Shown here: positions 9,201 to 15,051 of the stretch, piece after piece
How the letters are laid out: each line of letters starts with the position of its first letter
How positions within the stretch are numbered: position 1 is the first letter of the stretch
NCBI GenBank assembly: GCA_024402135.1
Contig: JAKSJN010000001.1
Span: 124,001-188,000 of the forward strand
Direction of reading: 5' to 3'
Length of the DNA stretch: 64,000 bases
Source: Bacteroidales bacterium
Lineage (GTDB): Bacteria > Bacteroidota > Bacteroidia > Bacteroidales > UBA932
Notes under the pieces: generated by a model
Databases searched by the model: none
The model's input: only the letters and a program-made list of their open reading frames with translations
Told to the model about the DNA's origin: nothing
Translations under genes and position numbers: made by a program

Positions 9201-9305
9201 GCAGTCGTACCACACACCATGGACCTCGGCACCGCCTCGAAGTCATTCACCTTCAAAATGCCTGAGAACTCCGTCGGAATCCTCCATCTTACACCATGTA
9301 AGTAA
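6243..9305 (+). CDS. Two-domain CE6-type acetylesterase fused to GH51 alpha-L-arabinofuranosidase
   Basis: 1020 residues from ATG 6243, which gives a clean signal peptide ending AGAQ. An ATG at 6228 sits at the end of the preceding terminator. Residues about 28-270 are an SGNH esterase of the sialate-acetylesterase/CE6 type: FGQSNME with Ser37, HQGES at about 174-178, and a D-T-F-H pair (D254, H257). Residues about 280-1020 are GH51: FMRFPGGC, LGIGNENRG with acid/base E691, and VGEFANN with nucleophile E789. Removing acetyl and arabinosyl groups from the same xylan chain would explain the fusion. A Pro/Gly/Arg-rich low-complexity insert sits in the C-terminal beta domain at about 952-978. It lies tandem with the GH54 gene. 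Confidence 0.9.
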   Translation: MRKILSAFVVLLLGVSLSAGAQKPDPKFHIYLCFGQSNMEAGAVPAEQDKDFNDPRFQFIAAVDMPKMDRKMGNWYTAVPPICRPSNNMGPVDFFGRKMIEVMPEDYRIGVINVSVAGAKIELWDKDGYKEYIDSERDWMKDIVEMYGGSPYQRLLEMARIAQKSGVIKGMLLHQGESNSDDPEWPAKVKKIHDDLCKDLGLNPKKIPLLAGELKYEENDGICWRFNRDILPHLPEVLPNSYVISALGCESTGDTFHFSTEGMRLLGYRFAEKMLQLQGFTKPENRTITLNPSKLGINVSPTLSGIFFEDINNSLDGGLCAQLIQNNSFQAYNVPEAPDPREFSQSDTVFFGWTVVAKDGAKGQAHAVDYKPLRPDMKRQYSYYPDDKYDDELRYRQYSVRFDIEDAGEGYGIAANGYGISPYVARDRNAFYSNNTQIPSIAVKEGVSYDLGLYLMGENYKGNVKVYLENKAGEINSNVITISSLSDSWKKHTGALKALHSQDSRLAIVADSKGTFYLDFVTLVPEASELWLDGAAGPFRKDLMQALADLHPTFMRFPGGCASEGSTYFGQVFWKNSIGPVEERIGFRNHWGYWTSQYVGFYEYLLMSESLGATPLPVLNNGVTCQFAGHSYIAPLETESDRQNFYNVFVKDALDFIEFCNGGVNTEWGAKRAEMGHPAPFNLKYLGIGNENRGPEFWERFDIMYKAIKAKYPEITIVSTAGASAQGREFDANYAEIDAKYPDTIVDEHYYMGDDWFYKNGDRYAPGKVRGAEGNTYDRSKPTRVFVGEFANNRTNNAYVSTMAEAAYWLSLERNSDMVSMAAYAPLFCKKGYNKWNSNMIWFDNRGLWRTSNYYYQKLFSKAGNRAFEMSQVMNGAAADTTVYTSPTIDTATGEIFVKFVNSEAVDKMVTINTGSKTAYKVEIEYISSHNTEIKNQKDQNYYSSHPDYEMPARRPGMGGPGAPGGDTRPGIPGGFRFVRPVNYLEAVVPHTMDLGTASKSFTFKMPENSVGILHLTPCK

Positions 9306-9309
9306 AAAA

Positions 9310-9348
9310 AAGAATCAAGAGGCCTGACCTCTTGATTCTTTTTTATTT
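9310..9348 (+). terminator. Terminator of the CE6-GH51 gene
   Basis: A perfect 13-bp stem (arms 9310-9322 and 9328-9340) with a 5-base loop is followed by TTTTATTT. The stem sequence is nearly the same as in the terminator at 6196. Confidence 0.9.
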
Positions 9349-9455
9349 AAGGAATGATGAAAAATAAGTTGGTAAAGATTTATGGTGGATTTCATAATTG
9401 AATATGGACATAAAGGGCACATATAGATTACCAAGTTATTTTTAATAATGACGAA

Positions 9456-10484
9456 CTACAAAGGGAAATCCGTCATCAGCAAAGAGACGACCTCGTCGTA
9501 GTTCTTCGTTCCTGATTTGATTCCATTTCCCTTCAGGAAGGCATTGTACAGGGCATCCTGGATGTCTCCGAGCCATCTCGAATACTTGCCAGTCCAATAT
9601 TCAGCCTTGTCATTGTACTCCTGCAACACCTCAACGCGGATTGATCCGATGAACTGCCCATAGTCTTCTTCCGACAGAAGATTATGGGCATTTCTCATTA
9701 TGTTTCCCAGTAGCGACAGATAGCCGCTGTATCGTATAACCTGATAAGGCGATGAATCACAAAACCTGTATGCCCAGAAGTTGGCTTCAGCTTCGCTGCT
9801 CACTCCCATGAGATGTGCGAACTCGTGAGATGCCGTGAAAGGATATTCAACCGCAAGCATCTCTCCATTGAGCAGCGACTCTGACAGGAAAGGACCCATG
9901 CTGCCTGAAACGCCAACCTTCGAGAACAGCCCCGATGCCATCGCAGTCTTTGGAGTCTGCCAGTTGTGCGGCTTGCACAAACCCGCCTTGGACGGCAACG
10001 CCGAATAGAAGGATCTGATTTCCTCCTCGATATCCGTAGTCCCATCATCTTTCATATCAAATGACGAATTGAGTTTCCGGGTATAGTCAGACAGGAAAGC
10101 CTTGAAGGAGTCCGCATCAAAACGTGCTACCGGTGTTTCCAGCCTCTGGGAAATAGACGAACGGGAATAATTCAATCCCCAGCCGATATAGAACCATACA
10201 AATATAAGAGCCAGCCACTTTACCTCACGCCAAAGGACATGATGCCATCTTTGCTTTCTACGTACGCCGGCTACTATGATAAGGATAATCACGAGAGCCA
10301 TCGCAATCACGAGGAATTCCTCAAGAGAAAAAGGCACTAGCGAAGAGACTCGCGACATCACGCAGGAAATGACAGGGTACATTCTTGTGGCATAGAAATC
10401 TGCCATTCCCCTATCAGCCCTGCACCACAGCACGAACGCAAGCAGCAGTCCGAGCACTGCCTCAAATGGTCTAATTCTCTTCAT
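9456..10484 (-). CDS. DUF3810 membrane protein with HExxH motif
   Basis: 342 residues. Three N-terminal apolar segments (about residues 9-23, 45-75 and 85-105) are followed by a soluble domain containing ASHEFAHLMG (H220, E221, H224) and a second acidic stretch EAEANFWAY about 12 residues later. That is the gluzincin-like arrangement of the Bacteroidota DUF3810 family, a likely membrane-bound zinc peptidase of unknown substrate. The first 24 codons recur as a separate 72-bp copy at 13313-13384. The gene follows a 3.5-kb accessory block on its 5' side, so its present start region may have been replaced when that block arrived. Confidence 0.8.
   Translation of the reverse strand: MKRIRPFEAVLGLLLAFVLWCRADRGMADFYATRMYPVISCVMSRVSSLVPFSLEEFLVIAMALVIILIIVAGVRRKQRWHHVLWREVKWLALIFVWFYIGWGLNYSRSSISQRLETPVARFDADSFKAFLSDYTRKLNSSFDMKDDGTTDIEEEIRSFYSALPSKAGLCKPHNWQTPKTAMASGLFSKVGVSGSMGPFLSESLLNGEMLAVEYPFTASHEFAHLMGVSSEAEANFWAYRFCDSSPYQVIRYSGYLSLLGNIMRNAHNLLSEEDYGQFIGSIRVEVLQEYNDKAEYWTGKYSRWLGDIQDALYNAFLKGNGIKSGTKNYDEVVSLLMTDFPL
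10413..10484 (-). repeat. 72-bp direct repeat, copy A (codons 1-24 of DUF3810)
   Basis: This stretch matches 13313-13384 at 68 of 72 positions in the same orientation. It covers exactly the ATG to codon 24 of the DUF3810 gene. The two copies bracket 2.8 kb of accessory genes. Confidence 0.92.
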
Positions 10485-10545
10485 AATGCGTAACGGATAA
10501 ACATGTAGTCTGTAATTTCACGTACAGAACCTCTATCATACTCGA

Positions 10546-10571
10546 CCATTCTCCCAACGATGGGAGAATGG
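10546..10571. repeat. Inverted repeat after the small HTH gene
   Basis: A perfect 11-bp stem (CCATTCTCCCA and its complement) with a 4-base loop lies 13 bases beyond the stop of the small HTH gene. It has no T-tract, so it could stabilise that mRNA's 3' end or be an operator for the DUF3810 gene. Confidence 0.55.
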
Positions 10572-10584
10572 AATGCCAATCCCC

Positions 10585-10827
10585 TCATAGCTGCTCATCA
10601 TCGTCAATAATCTCAATGCCTTCTGGATCCGGCTCATAGTCGAGAATGTCCCCGGGCTTGCAGTCAAGCACCCTGCAAATGGCATTGAGCGTGGTGAAAC
10701 GGATGGCCCTAGCTTTTCCTGTCTTTAAGATCGAAAGATTGGTGAGATTCACGTCAACTTTTTCTGAAAGCTCGCTTAAAGTCATTCTCCGAGTGGCGAG
10801 CACTATGTCAAGATTGATTGTAATCAT
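10585..10827 (-). CDS. Small XRE-type HTH regulator paired with DUF2975
   Basis: 80 residues from ATG 10827. An N-terminal five-helix XRE domain is clear (MTLSELSEKVDVNLTNLSILKTGKARAIRF, residues about 12-45, then the VLDCKPGDILDYEPD ending common to this small family), with an acidic tail. The ATG overlaps the stop of the DUF2975 gene by four bases (ATGA), so the two are translationally coupled. In known genomes this kind of regulator regularly accompanies DUF2975 membrane proteins; what the pair senses is not established. Probably autoregulatory. Confidence 0.8.
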   Translation of the reverse strand: MITINLDIVLATRRMTLSELSEKVDVNLTNLSILKTGKARAIRFTTLNAICRVLDCKPGDILDYEPDPEGIEIIDDDEQL

Positions 10828-11300
10828 ATTGCAAGGTTGCTGTCTTCCATAGCAAGGGATGCCTGTTTGTAAAGAAGTCCAAAGGTGATAATGATAAGAG
10901 GAACGAATATGCAATTGCCGTCAAGGACAGAGCATTCGACTCCTTTCATGACATCATTGAAATTGGCCTTGAAGAATATCGTGACCCCCACCATAATTGC
11001 AGTCAAGATAATAAGGATGAAATTATTGGAAGGGAAAAGATTCCCTGACTTTAAGCCTTTAAGAATGTTCACCTCTATAGCTGCACATAGGGCGAACATG
11101 GCAGTTGCTCCTAATACATAACCGATGAGAACGGTGATCTGCCAAGGTTTTTGTACCGCACTCCAGACAATCCTATCTGGTGCGTCGTTAAACCACAAAC
11201 AACAAATTGTGCGATAGTAAACAAAGAAAAGATAAATGGCTCCAATGGCAAGAGCAATGAGGCTGATGGTTTTGATTCCCCTTTGATTTGAAAGTTTCAT
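10824..11300 (-). CDS. DUF2975 four-helix membrane protein
   Basis: 158 residues with four hydrophobic segments (about 10-28, 52-75, 90-110 and 130-147) and the LKSGNLFPSNN loop between helices 2 and 3 that is typical of the family. It sits in the inner membrane. It overlaps the small HTH gene by four bases. Function is unknown; the conserved pairing suggests a membrane sensor or a target of the regulator. It is the outer half of a divergent pair with the XRE-ImmA gene, across an AT-rich gap of 329 bases. Confidence 0.78.
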   Translation of the reverse strand: MKLSNQRGIKTISLIALAIGAIYLFFVYYRTICCLWFNDAPDRIVWSAVQKPWQITVLIGYVLGATAMFALCAAIEVNILKGLKSGNLFPSNNFILIILTAIMVGVTIFFKANFNDVMKGVECSVLDGNCIFVPLIIITFGLLYKQASLAMEDSNLAI

Positions 11301-11629
11301 ATTGATTGATTGTTTTCAAAACGAATGCAAAGGCAATGCCAGTTTTACGATAAACGATAAATAATTTGCGAATATCGCTAAAATAATATTGTTGTTAAAG
11401 TATACTTCCATATACAAGAAACGGCAACCAGAAGCAAAATCCATGTTGCCGAAATGTGCGAAATGTTTAGCTTCCAAAAAAGTTGCAGAAAAAATGCCTT
11501 TTGCACACCATGGTTTACAAAATGACTAAAACCGAAAAATAATCAACCAAAATCTCAGTATTTCCCAATGTCTCTTGTTGACAATTCAAAATAATTTGTA
11601 ACTTTGTCAACAGAAAATAATCAAACACT
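11301..11629. other. AT-rich divergent intergenic region of the island
   Basis: This gap between the divergent DUF2975 and XRE-ImmA genes is clearly more AT-rich than the host genes. Apart from the promoter and inverted repeat at 11577-11611, I see no ORF with coding character and no RNA gene in it. Confidence 0.6.
11577..11611 (+). promoter_or_regulatory. Promoter with flanking operator arms for XRE-ImmA
   Basis: TAACTTTG (11599-11606) fits the -7 consensus. It is bracketed by a perfect inverted repeat, GTTGACAA at 11577-11584 and TTGTCAAC at 11604-11611, centred over the spacer. This arrangement suits repression by the XRE protein encoded 19 bases downstream. Confidence 0.65.
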
Positions 11630-12703
11630 ATGTCTACTGAGTTAGAAATATTTGCCATGAGATTGAAGCAAGCCAGGATACTGAAAAAGTTATCCATGGA
11701 CAAGCTTGCAGAGTTAATTGGTGGCATTGTAACCAAACAGGCAATTTCAAAGTACGAGTCTGGCAAGATGAAGCCAAATAGTACTGTTCTTATTGCCTTC
11801 TCAACCGCCCTGGGTGTCGAGCCGGATTACTTCTTGCGACCATTCTCATTTGACGCAAACAATTTTGACATCTCATTCAGAAAGAAATCAAATACCAGCG
11901 CCAAAGATGTCAATGCTCTCAAGGTCCAGATTCAGGACCAGGTAGAGCGTTATCTAGAAATCGAAGAACTACTTGGAAAACCCGTCGATGGCATCCAGAA
12001 AAAGGAAGGAGCAGAACTTTCTACTCCAGAGCAGATGCGTCTGCTTGCAAGAGAGATAAGAAAGGAGTGGAATCTTGGCGATGATGCAATCGCAAACGTT
12101 CAGGACACTCTGGAATCCAAAGGAATAAAAGTCATATCGACCGAAGCTCCGGAAGGATTTGACGGCGTCAGTGGCATCGTTAACGGCAAGGACTACATCA
12201 TTGTCCTTAACAGCAGCAAAACTAATGTTGAGCGCAGACGCTTCACCGGCATGCATGAGCTCGGGCACCTATTATATAATGACAGGTTCTCCGCAGATCT
12301 GACTCCGCGTCAGAAAGAAAAACTCTGTGATTCATTTGCCAACGAAATGCTTCTTCCTACCGACACTCTCAAGAAGATATTCAAACCAGGTGAAAGGATC
12401 TCTACTTCAGAGCTTATGCATCTTCAGCTCATATATGGAATATCAATCGATGCCATCATGCACAAGCTGGTGGATATCGGTATTCTCAGCGAGAGCAAAT
12501 ACAAGTCATACTGCATAAACAAGAATAAGAATGAGGCTCTGAAAAACTTTGTTAATCAGACCAGATATGTAGAGAACTTTACCAACAAGTTCGAGACCAT
12601 GGTATATGCAGCAGCTGCAAAGGATCTGATCACTACTTCAAAAGCAGCATCCCTGCTTCATTCATCTGTTGGTACAGTCCGTAAACACCTCAATGTAATC
12701 TAA
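11630..12703 (+). CDS. XRE HTH - ImmA/IrrE metallopeptidase protein (antitoxin/regulator)
   Basis: 357 residues. Residues about 8-65 form an XRE helix-turn-helix (LKKLSMDKLAELIGG then KQAISKYESGKMKPN). Residues about 140-260 are a COG2856-type zinc peptidase with GMHELGHLLYN (H209, E210, H213) and SFANEMLLPTD, which supplies a third-ligand glutamate near 240. The remaining C-terminal 90 residues are helical, ending in a second HTH-like stretch. The stop shares one base with the ATG of the PIN gene (TAATG). In this architecture the peptidase commonly relieves repression or acts as antitoxin to a partner gene. Lower G+C than the surroundings suggests acquisition. Confidence 0.88.
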   Translation: MSTELEIFAMRLKQARILKKLSMDKLAELIGGIVTKQAISKYESGKMKPNSTVLIAFSTALGVEPDYFLRPFSFDANNFDISFRKKSNTSAKDVNALKVQIQDQVERYLEIEELLGKPVDGIQKKEGAELSTPEQMRLLAREIRKEWNLGDDAIANVQDTLESKGIKVISTEAPEGFDGVSGIVNGKDYIIVLNSSKTNVERRRFTGMHELGHLLYNDRFSADLTPRQKEKLCDSFANEMLLPTDTLKKIFKPGERISTSELMHLQLIYGISIDAIMHKLVDIGILSESKYKSYCINKNKNEALKNFVNQTRYVENFTNKFETMVYAAAAKDLITTSKAASLLHSSVGTVRKHLNVI

Positions 12704-13230
12704 TGAAGAAGATTGTCGTAAATGATACCAATGTTTTCATAGACTTGCATGATGTGGGTTTATTGGAACAGTTCTTCCTATTGCCATGGGAGGTCCACAC
12801 TACGGATTTCGTAATGCTGGAACTCGTAAAGGAAGGGCAAAAGGACACTGTTGCTGCCTATGAACATAATGGTTCTCTGCATGTTGCGACATTTGAATTT
12901 GATGAAATCAGTAAGATCGACAGTCTTCAGAAAGCAATTGCCGATAAGACAAACTTGTCACTCACAGACTGTTCTGTATGGTACTACGCCAAGCAGAACA
13001 ACTATACACTCTTGACCGGAGACCGCAAACTCCGCAACTCTGCCGTTAATGAAGGCGTTGAAGTTCGCGGTATCATATACGTTTTTGATGAGCTGGTTGC
13101 TAACTGCATCATGACGCCAAGTTCTGCAGCCGAAAAACTGGCTCTTCTTAAATCAATTAACCCTCGTCTTCCGGAAAGTGAGATAGAAAAACGTATCAAA
13201 CAGTGGGAGGACGAACAAAATAATGGATGA
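12703..13230 (+). CDS. PIN-domain ribonuclease-like protein (putative toxin)
   Basis: 175 residues with the acidic tetrad expected of PIN nucleases: D8 in VNDTNVFIDL, E40 in VMLELVKEG, D89 in LSLTDCSVWYYAK and D107 in LLTGDRKLRN. The PIN core covers about residues 3-130, followed by a charged helical tail. It overlaps the XRE-ImmA gene by one base, which makes the pair look like a toxin-antitoxin or regulated effector module with the metallopeptidase protein as the control element. The nuclease activity is inferred from the intact tetrad; the RNA target is unknown. Confidence 0.85.
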   Translation: MKKIVVNDTNVFIDLHDVGLLEQFFLLPWEVHTTDFVMLELVKEGQKDTVAAYEHNGSLHVATFEFDEISKIDSLQKAIADKTNLSLTDCSVWYYAKQNNYTLLTGDRKLRNSAVNEGVEVRGIIYVFDELVANCIMTPSSAAEKLALLKSINPRLPESEIEKRIKQWEDEQNNG

Positions 13231-13238
13231 GGTTGCCT

Positions 13239-13301
13239 ATGAGTAACCCGGTGTCCCCCTGGGCTGAATTTGTCGCATATGACCTGTTCGGCCATGAGTA
13301 A
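13239..13301 (+). CDS. 20-codon ORF beside the island boundary (doubtful)
   Basis: ATG to TAA encodes 20 residues with the core SPWAEFVAYDLFGHE, lying 8 bases after the PIN gene. It could be the tail of a lost gene. Size gives little support and no family is recognised. Confidence 0.2.
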   Translation: MSNPVSPWAEFVAYDLFGHE

Positions 13302-13303
13302 AT

Positions 13304-13384
13304 CTACTGGAAATCAGCCCTACACCACAGCACGAACGCAAGCAGCAGTCCGAGCACTGCCTCGTATGGTCTTATTCTCTTCAT
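13304..13384 (-). pseudogene. DUF3810 5' remnant (26 codons)
   Basis: ATG at 13384 begins the same 24 residues as the intact DUF3810 protein except Y for F at position 7, then reads two unrelated codons and stops at 13304. The nucleotide differences from the intact copy give two silent changes and one conservative change, so this is a relic of a gene that was under selection rather than random decay. It marks the far boundary of the island. Confidence 0.85.
13313..13384 (-). repeat. 72-bp direct repeat, copy B
   Basis: Partner of 10413-10484, same orientation, 4 mismatches in 72. Similarity stops sharply at the ATG on one side and after codon 24 on the other. Confidence 0.92.
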
Positions 13385-13441
13385 GATATCGTTTTACTGA
13401 CACAGGGAAAATCGGACTTCAGAAGAAGGCTTACACGCTGC

Positions 13442-13948
13442 TTATACATACACGACATCATTCAAAAGGTTTGACCTGAAATCGGGATCCATCCTTGCAG
13501 ACAATGAAATGACATCGACTTCTCGTCCAAGCAATGCTTCCAGCCCTTCTTTGATGGCAGCGCGTGTCATATAGCTAGGGTGTGTGAGCTGAACGCAAAC
13601 ATCAACATCACTTTCCAGGTTCTGTTCGTTCCTAGAATAGCTACCAAACAGCCCCATCTGGGCAATGCCTAATCTATCAGCATTCTCGGCTTTATACTTG
13701 CGAAGCACAGAAAGAACATCGACCATTGTAAGCGGCTCACGTATGGATTTCAGTTCGATCACCGGAGAGAGCTTCATAACAGATAAAATGGAGTCAATCG
13801 TTGACATAGAACGGCATAAGCCATTCTCCACTCTCGACACTTGACTTTTATTTAGGCCAAGCTGAGAGGCAAGCTGTTCTTGGGAAAGACCTCGTTCCTT
13901 CCTTGCAATCCGAATTGCAGATCCCAATGATAAGCTGACCGTATTCAT
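13442..13948 (-). CDS. HTH - nucleotidyltransferase (MNT) protein
   Basis: 168 residues from ATG 13948. Residues about 8-60 are an XRE helix-turn-helix (RKERGLSQEQLASQLGLNKSQVSRVENG). Residues about 92-165 are a minimal nucleotidyltransferase: FGSYSRNE (G102, S103) and the metal pair D114-x-D116 in ESDVDV, with a third acidic residue at D145. In known systems such MNT proteins often neutralise HEPN or similar toxins by nucleotide transfer. No HEPN gene adjoins this one, so it is an orphan or acts alone. The start is set by the promoter just upstream. Two tandem 18-bp palindromic sites cover that promoter, pointing to autoregulation. Confidence 0.82.
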   Translation of the reverse strand: MNTVSLSLGSAIRIARKERGLSQEQLASQLGLNKSQVSRVENGLCRSMSTIDSILSVMKLSPVIELKSIREPLTMVDVLSVLRKYKAENADRLGIAQMGLFGSYSRNEQNLESDVDVCVQLTHPSYMTRAAIKEGLEALLGREVDVISLSARMDPDFRSNLLNDVVYV

Positions 13949-13964
13949 ACCCAAGCATATTATT

Positions 13965-14001
13965 TGTTGCAAATATACGCAATGTTGCAGAAATACGCAA
14001 C
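13965..14001 (-). promoter_or_regulatory. Promoter with two tandem 18-bp operator repeats
   Basis: Two abutting 18-base repeats (13965-13982 and 13983-14000, 2 mismatches) each carry the palindrome TTGC-N8-GCAA. On the minus strand the -7 box TATATTTG (13970-13977) lies inside the first, and a GTTG -33 element (13998-14001), 20 bases upstream, overlaps the second. The likely ligand is the HTH-MNT protein made from this promoter. Confidence 0.75.
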
Positions 14002-14012
14002 AAAATAGGATC

Positions 14013-15035
14013 TTATTCCTCCTCAAGGAGGACAGAAAGTGGAAGCTCGATGGTGGACTTGTTGCTCACTGCGCCGCAGAAACCGAATCCGCCGTTGACG
14101 TTGCTCCAGGCAAACTGGGCAGGGGCGAGTCCCATGAGAGCCAGAAAGTCGGTCCTGCTCCTGTACTGGGCGAGACTGTAGCGATAGAATTCTTCTGAAA
14201 CGCCCATAATCGTGAAGGTGTACAAAGGGTCGAAAGGTTCCGCCTCGGCTTCCTCTTCTGACCCGGGATATCCACCATAGATCGCGGAGAAGCTGGTGAC
14301 CATAAGGCTGACCTCCTGATTCCTGAACGCAGCGGCAGGAATGATAGTGAATGGTTCTTCAAGGCCGAAGCCCATTGACCATGTCCTGATGTATCGTGGC
14401 CAGCAGAAATCCACCTGGCACAGCTCAACATCGGCGTTTGTAGCAACGGTCGTCGCTGGCGACAGGTAATCTATCATTGGTCCCGACAGGCTGTCAGCAG
14501 GATATTCTTCCCATCCCCAGGCCATTTCTTCCGGAGAGACCGTTCTGGACATGAACAGACCGACATACTCCCCTTCCTCCGGCTGCCGGTCAAGCCTGAA
14601 AGTGAAATCATCCATGATGATACCCATCATGTCAGTACGGGTCATGGAAACGTTCTCAAGACCGATCTGAGCAGGGATCGCCGTACGGGCATCAAGATCG
14701 CCGAGAGTCTCCGTGCGGACAACGACACGAACCTCATCGCCAGTTCCCAGCATTCCGCTGACCGGATAGACCCTGATACCGTCTTCTACGATGAGCGGAT
14801 TCTGATCCAAAGACCGTCCCGAGATGCTTATACTGGAATCTTTGACTTTGACTTCCGGAATATCGCCTGCATTGACTCCGAGCGGGGATGCGTAGCGAAG
14901 GTAGTAGCTGATGCTGTCAGGAGACGCTATACAGCTGAGATAGACACCTGGATCAGCGTCATTCTCAACCTCGAAACCGAACTTGCATCCGGCCAGAGTC
15001 ACGAGGGCAATGAATATGTAGATGAATCTTTTCAC
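14013..15035 (-). CDS. DUF4249 lipoprotein
   Basis: 340 residues with a lipoprotein signal (LVTLAGCKF). DUF4249 proteins are encoded directly after certain TonB-dependent receptors in Bacteroidota, and that is the case here: the receptor stop at 15052 lies 16 bases upstream. The body is beta-rich and the C-terminal part contains the EEFYRYSLAQYRSRTDF and NVNGGFGFCGAVS segments seen in the family. It is probably a surface partner of the receptor in uptake of an unknown ligand. Its end abuts the HTH-MNT promoter. Confidence 0.82.
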   Translation of the reverse strand: MKRFIYIFIALVTLAGCKFGFEVENDADPGVYLSCIASPDSISYYLRYASPLGVNAGDIPEVKVKDSSISISGRSLDQNPLIVEDGIRVYPVSGMLGTGDEVRVVVRTETLGDLDARTAIPAQIGLENVSMTRTDMMGIIMDDFTFRLDRQPEEGEYVGLFMSRTVSPEEMAWGWEEYPADSLSGPMIDYLSPATTVATNADVELCQVDFCWPRYIRTWSMGFGLEEPFTIIPAAAFRNQEVSLMVTSFSAIYGGYPGSEEEAEAEPFDPLYTFTIMGVSEEFYRYSLAQYRSRTDFLALMGLAPAQFAWSNVNGGFGFCGAVSNKSTIELPLSVLLEEE

Positions 15036-15051
15036 TATTCTCTGTTGCTTC

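Noticed and set aside
10546-10571. Inverted repeat as a rho-independent terminator
   Set aside because: The stem is strong but neither strand has a T-tract after it.
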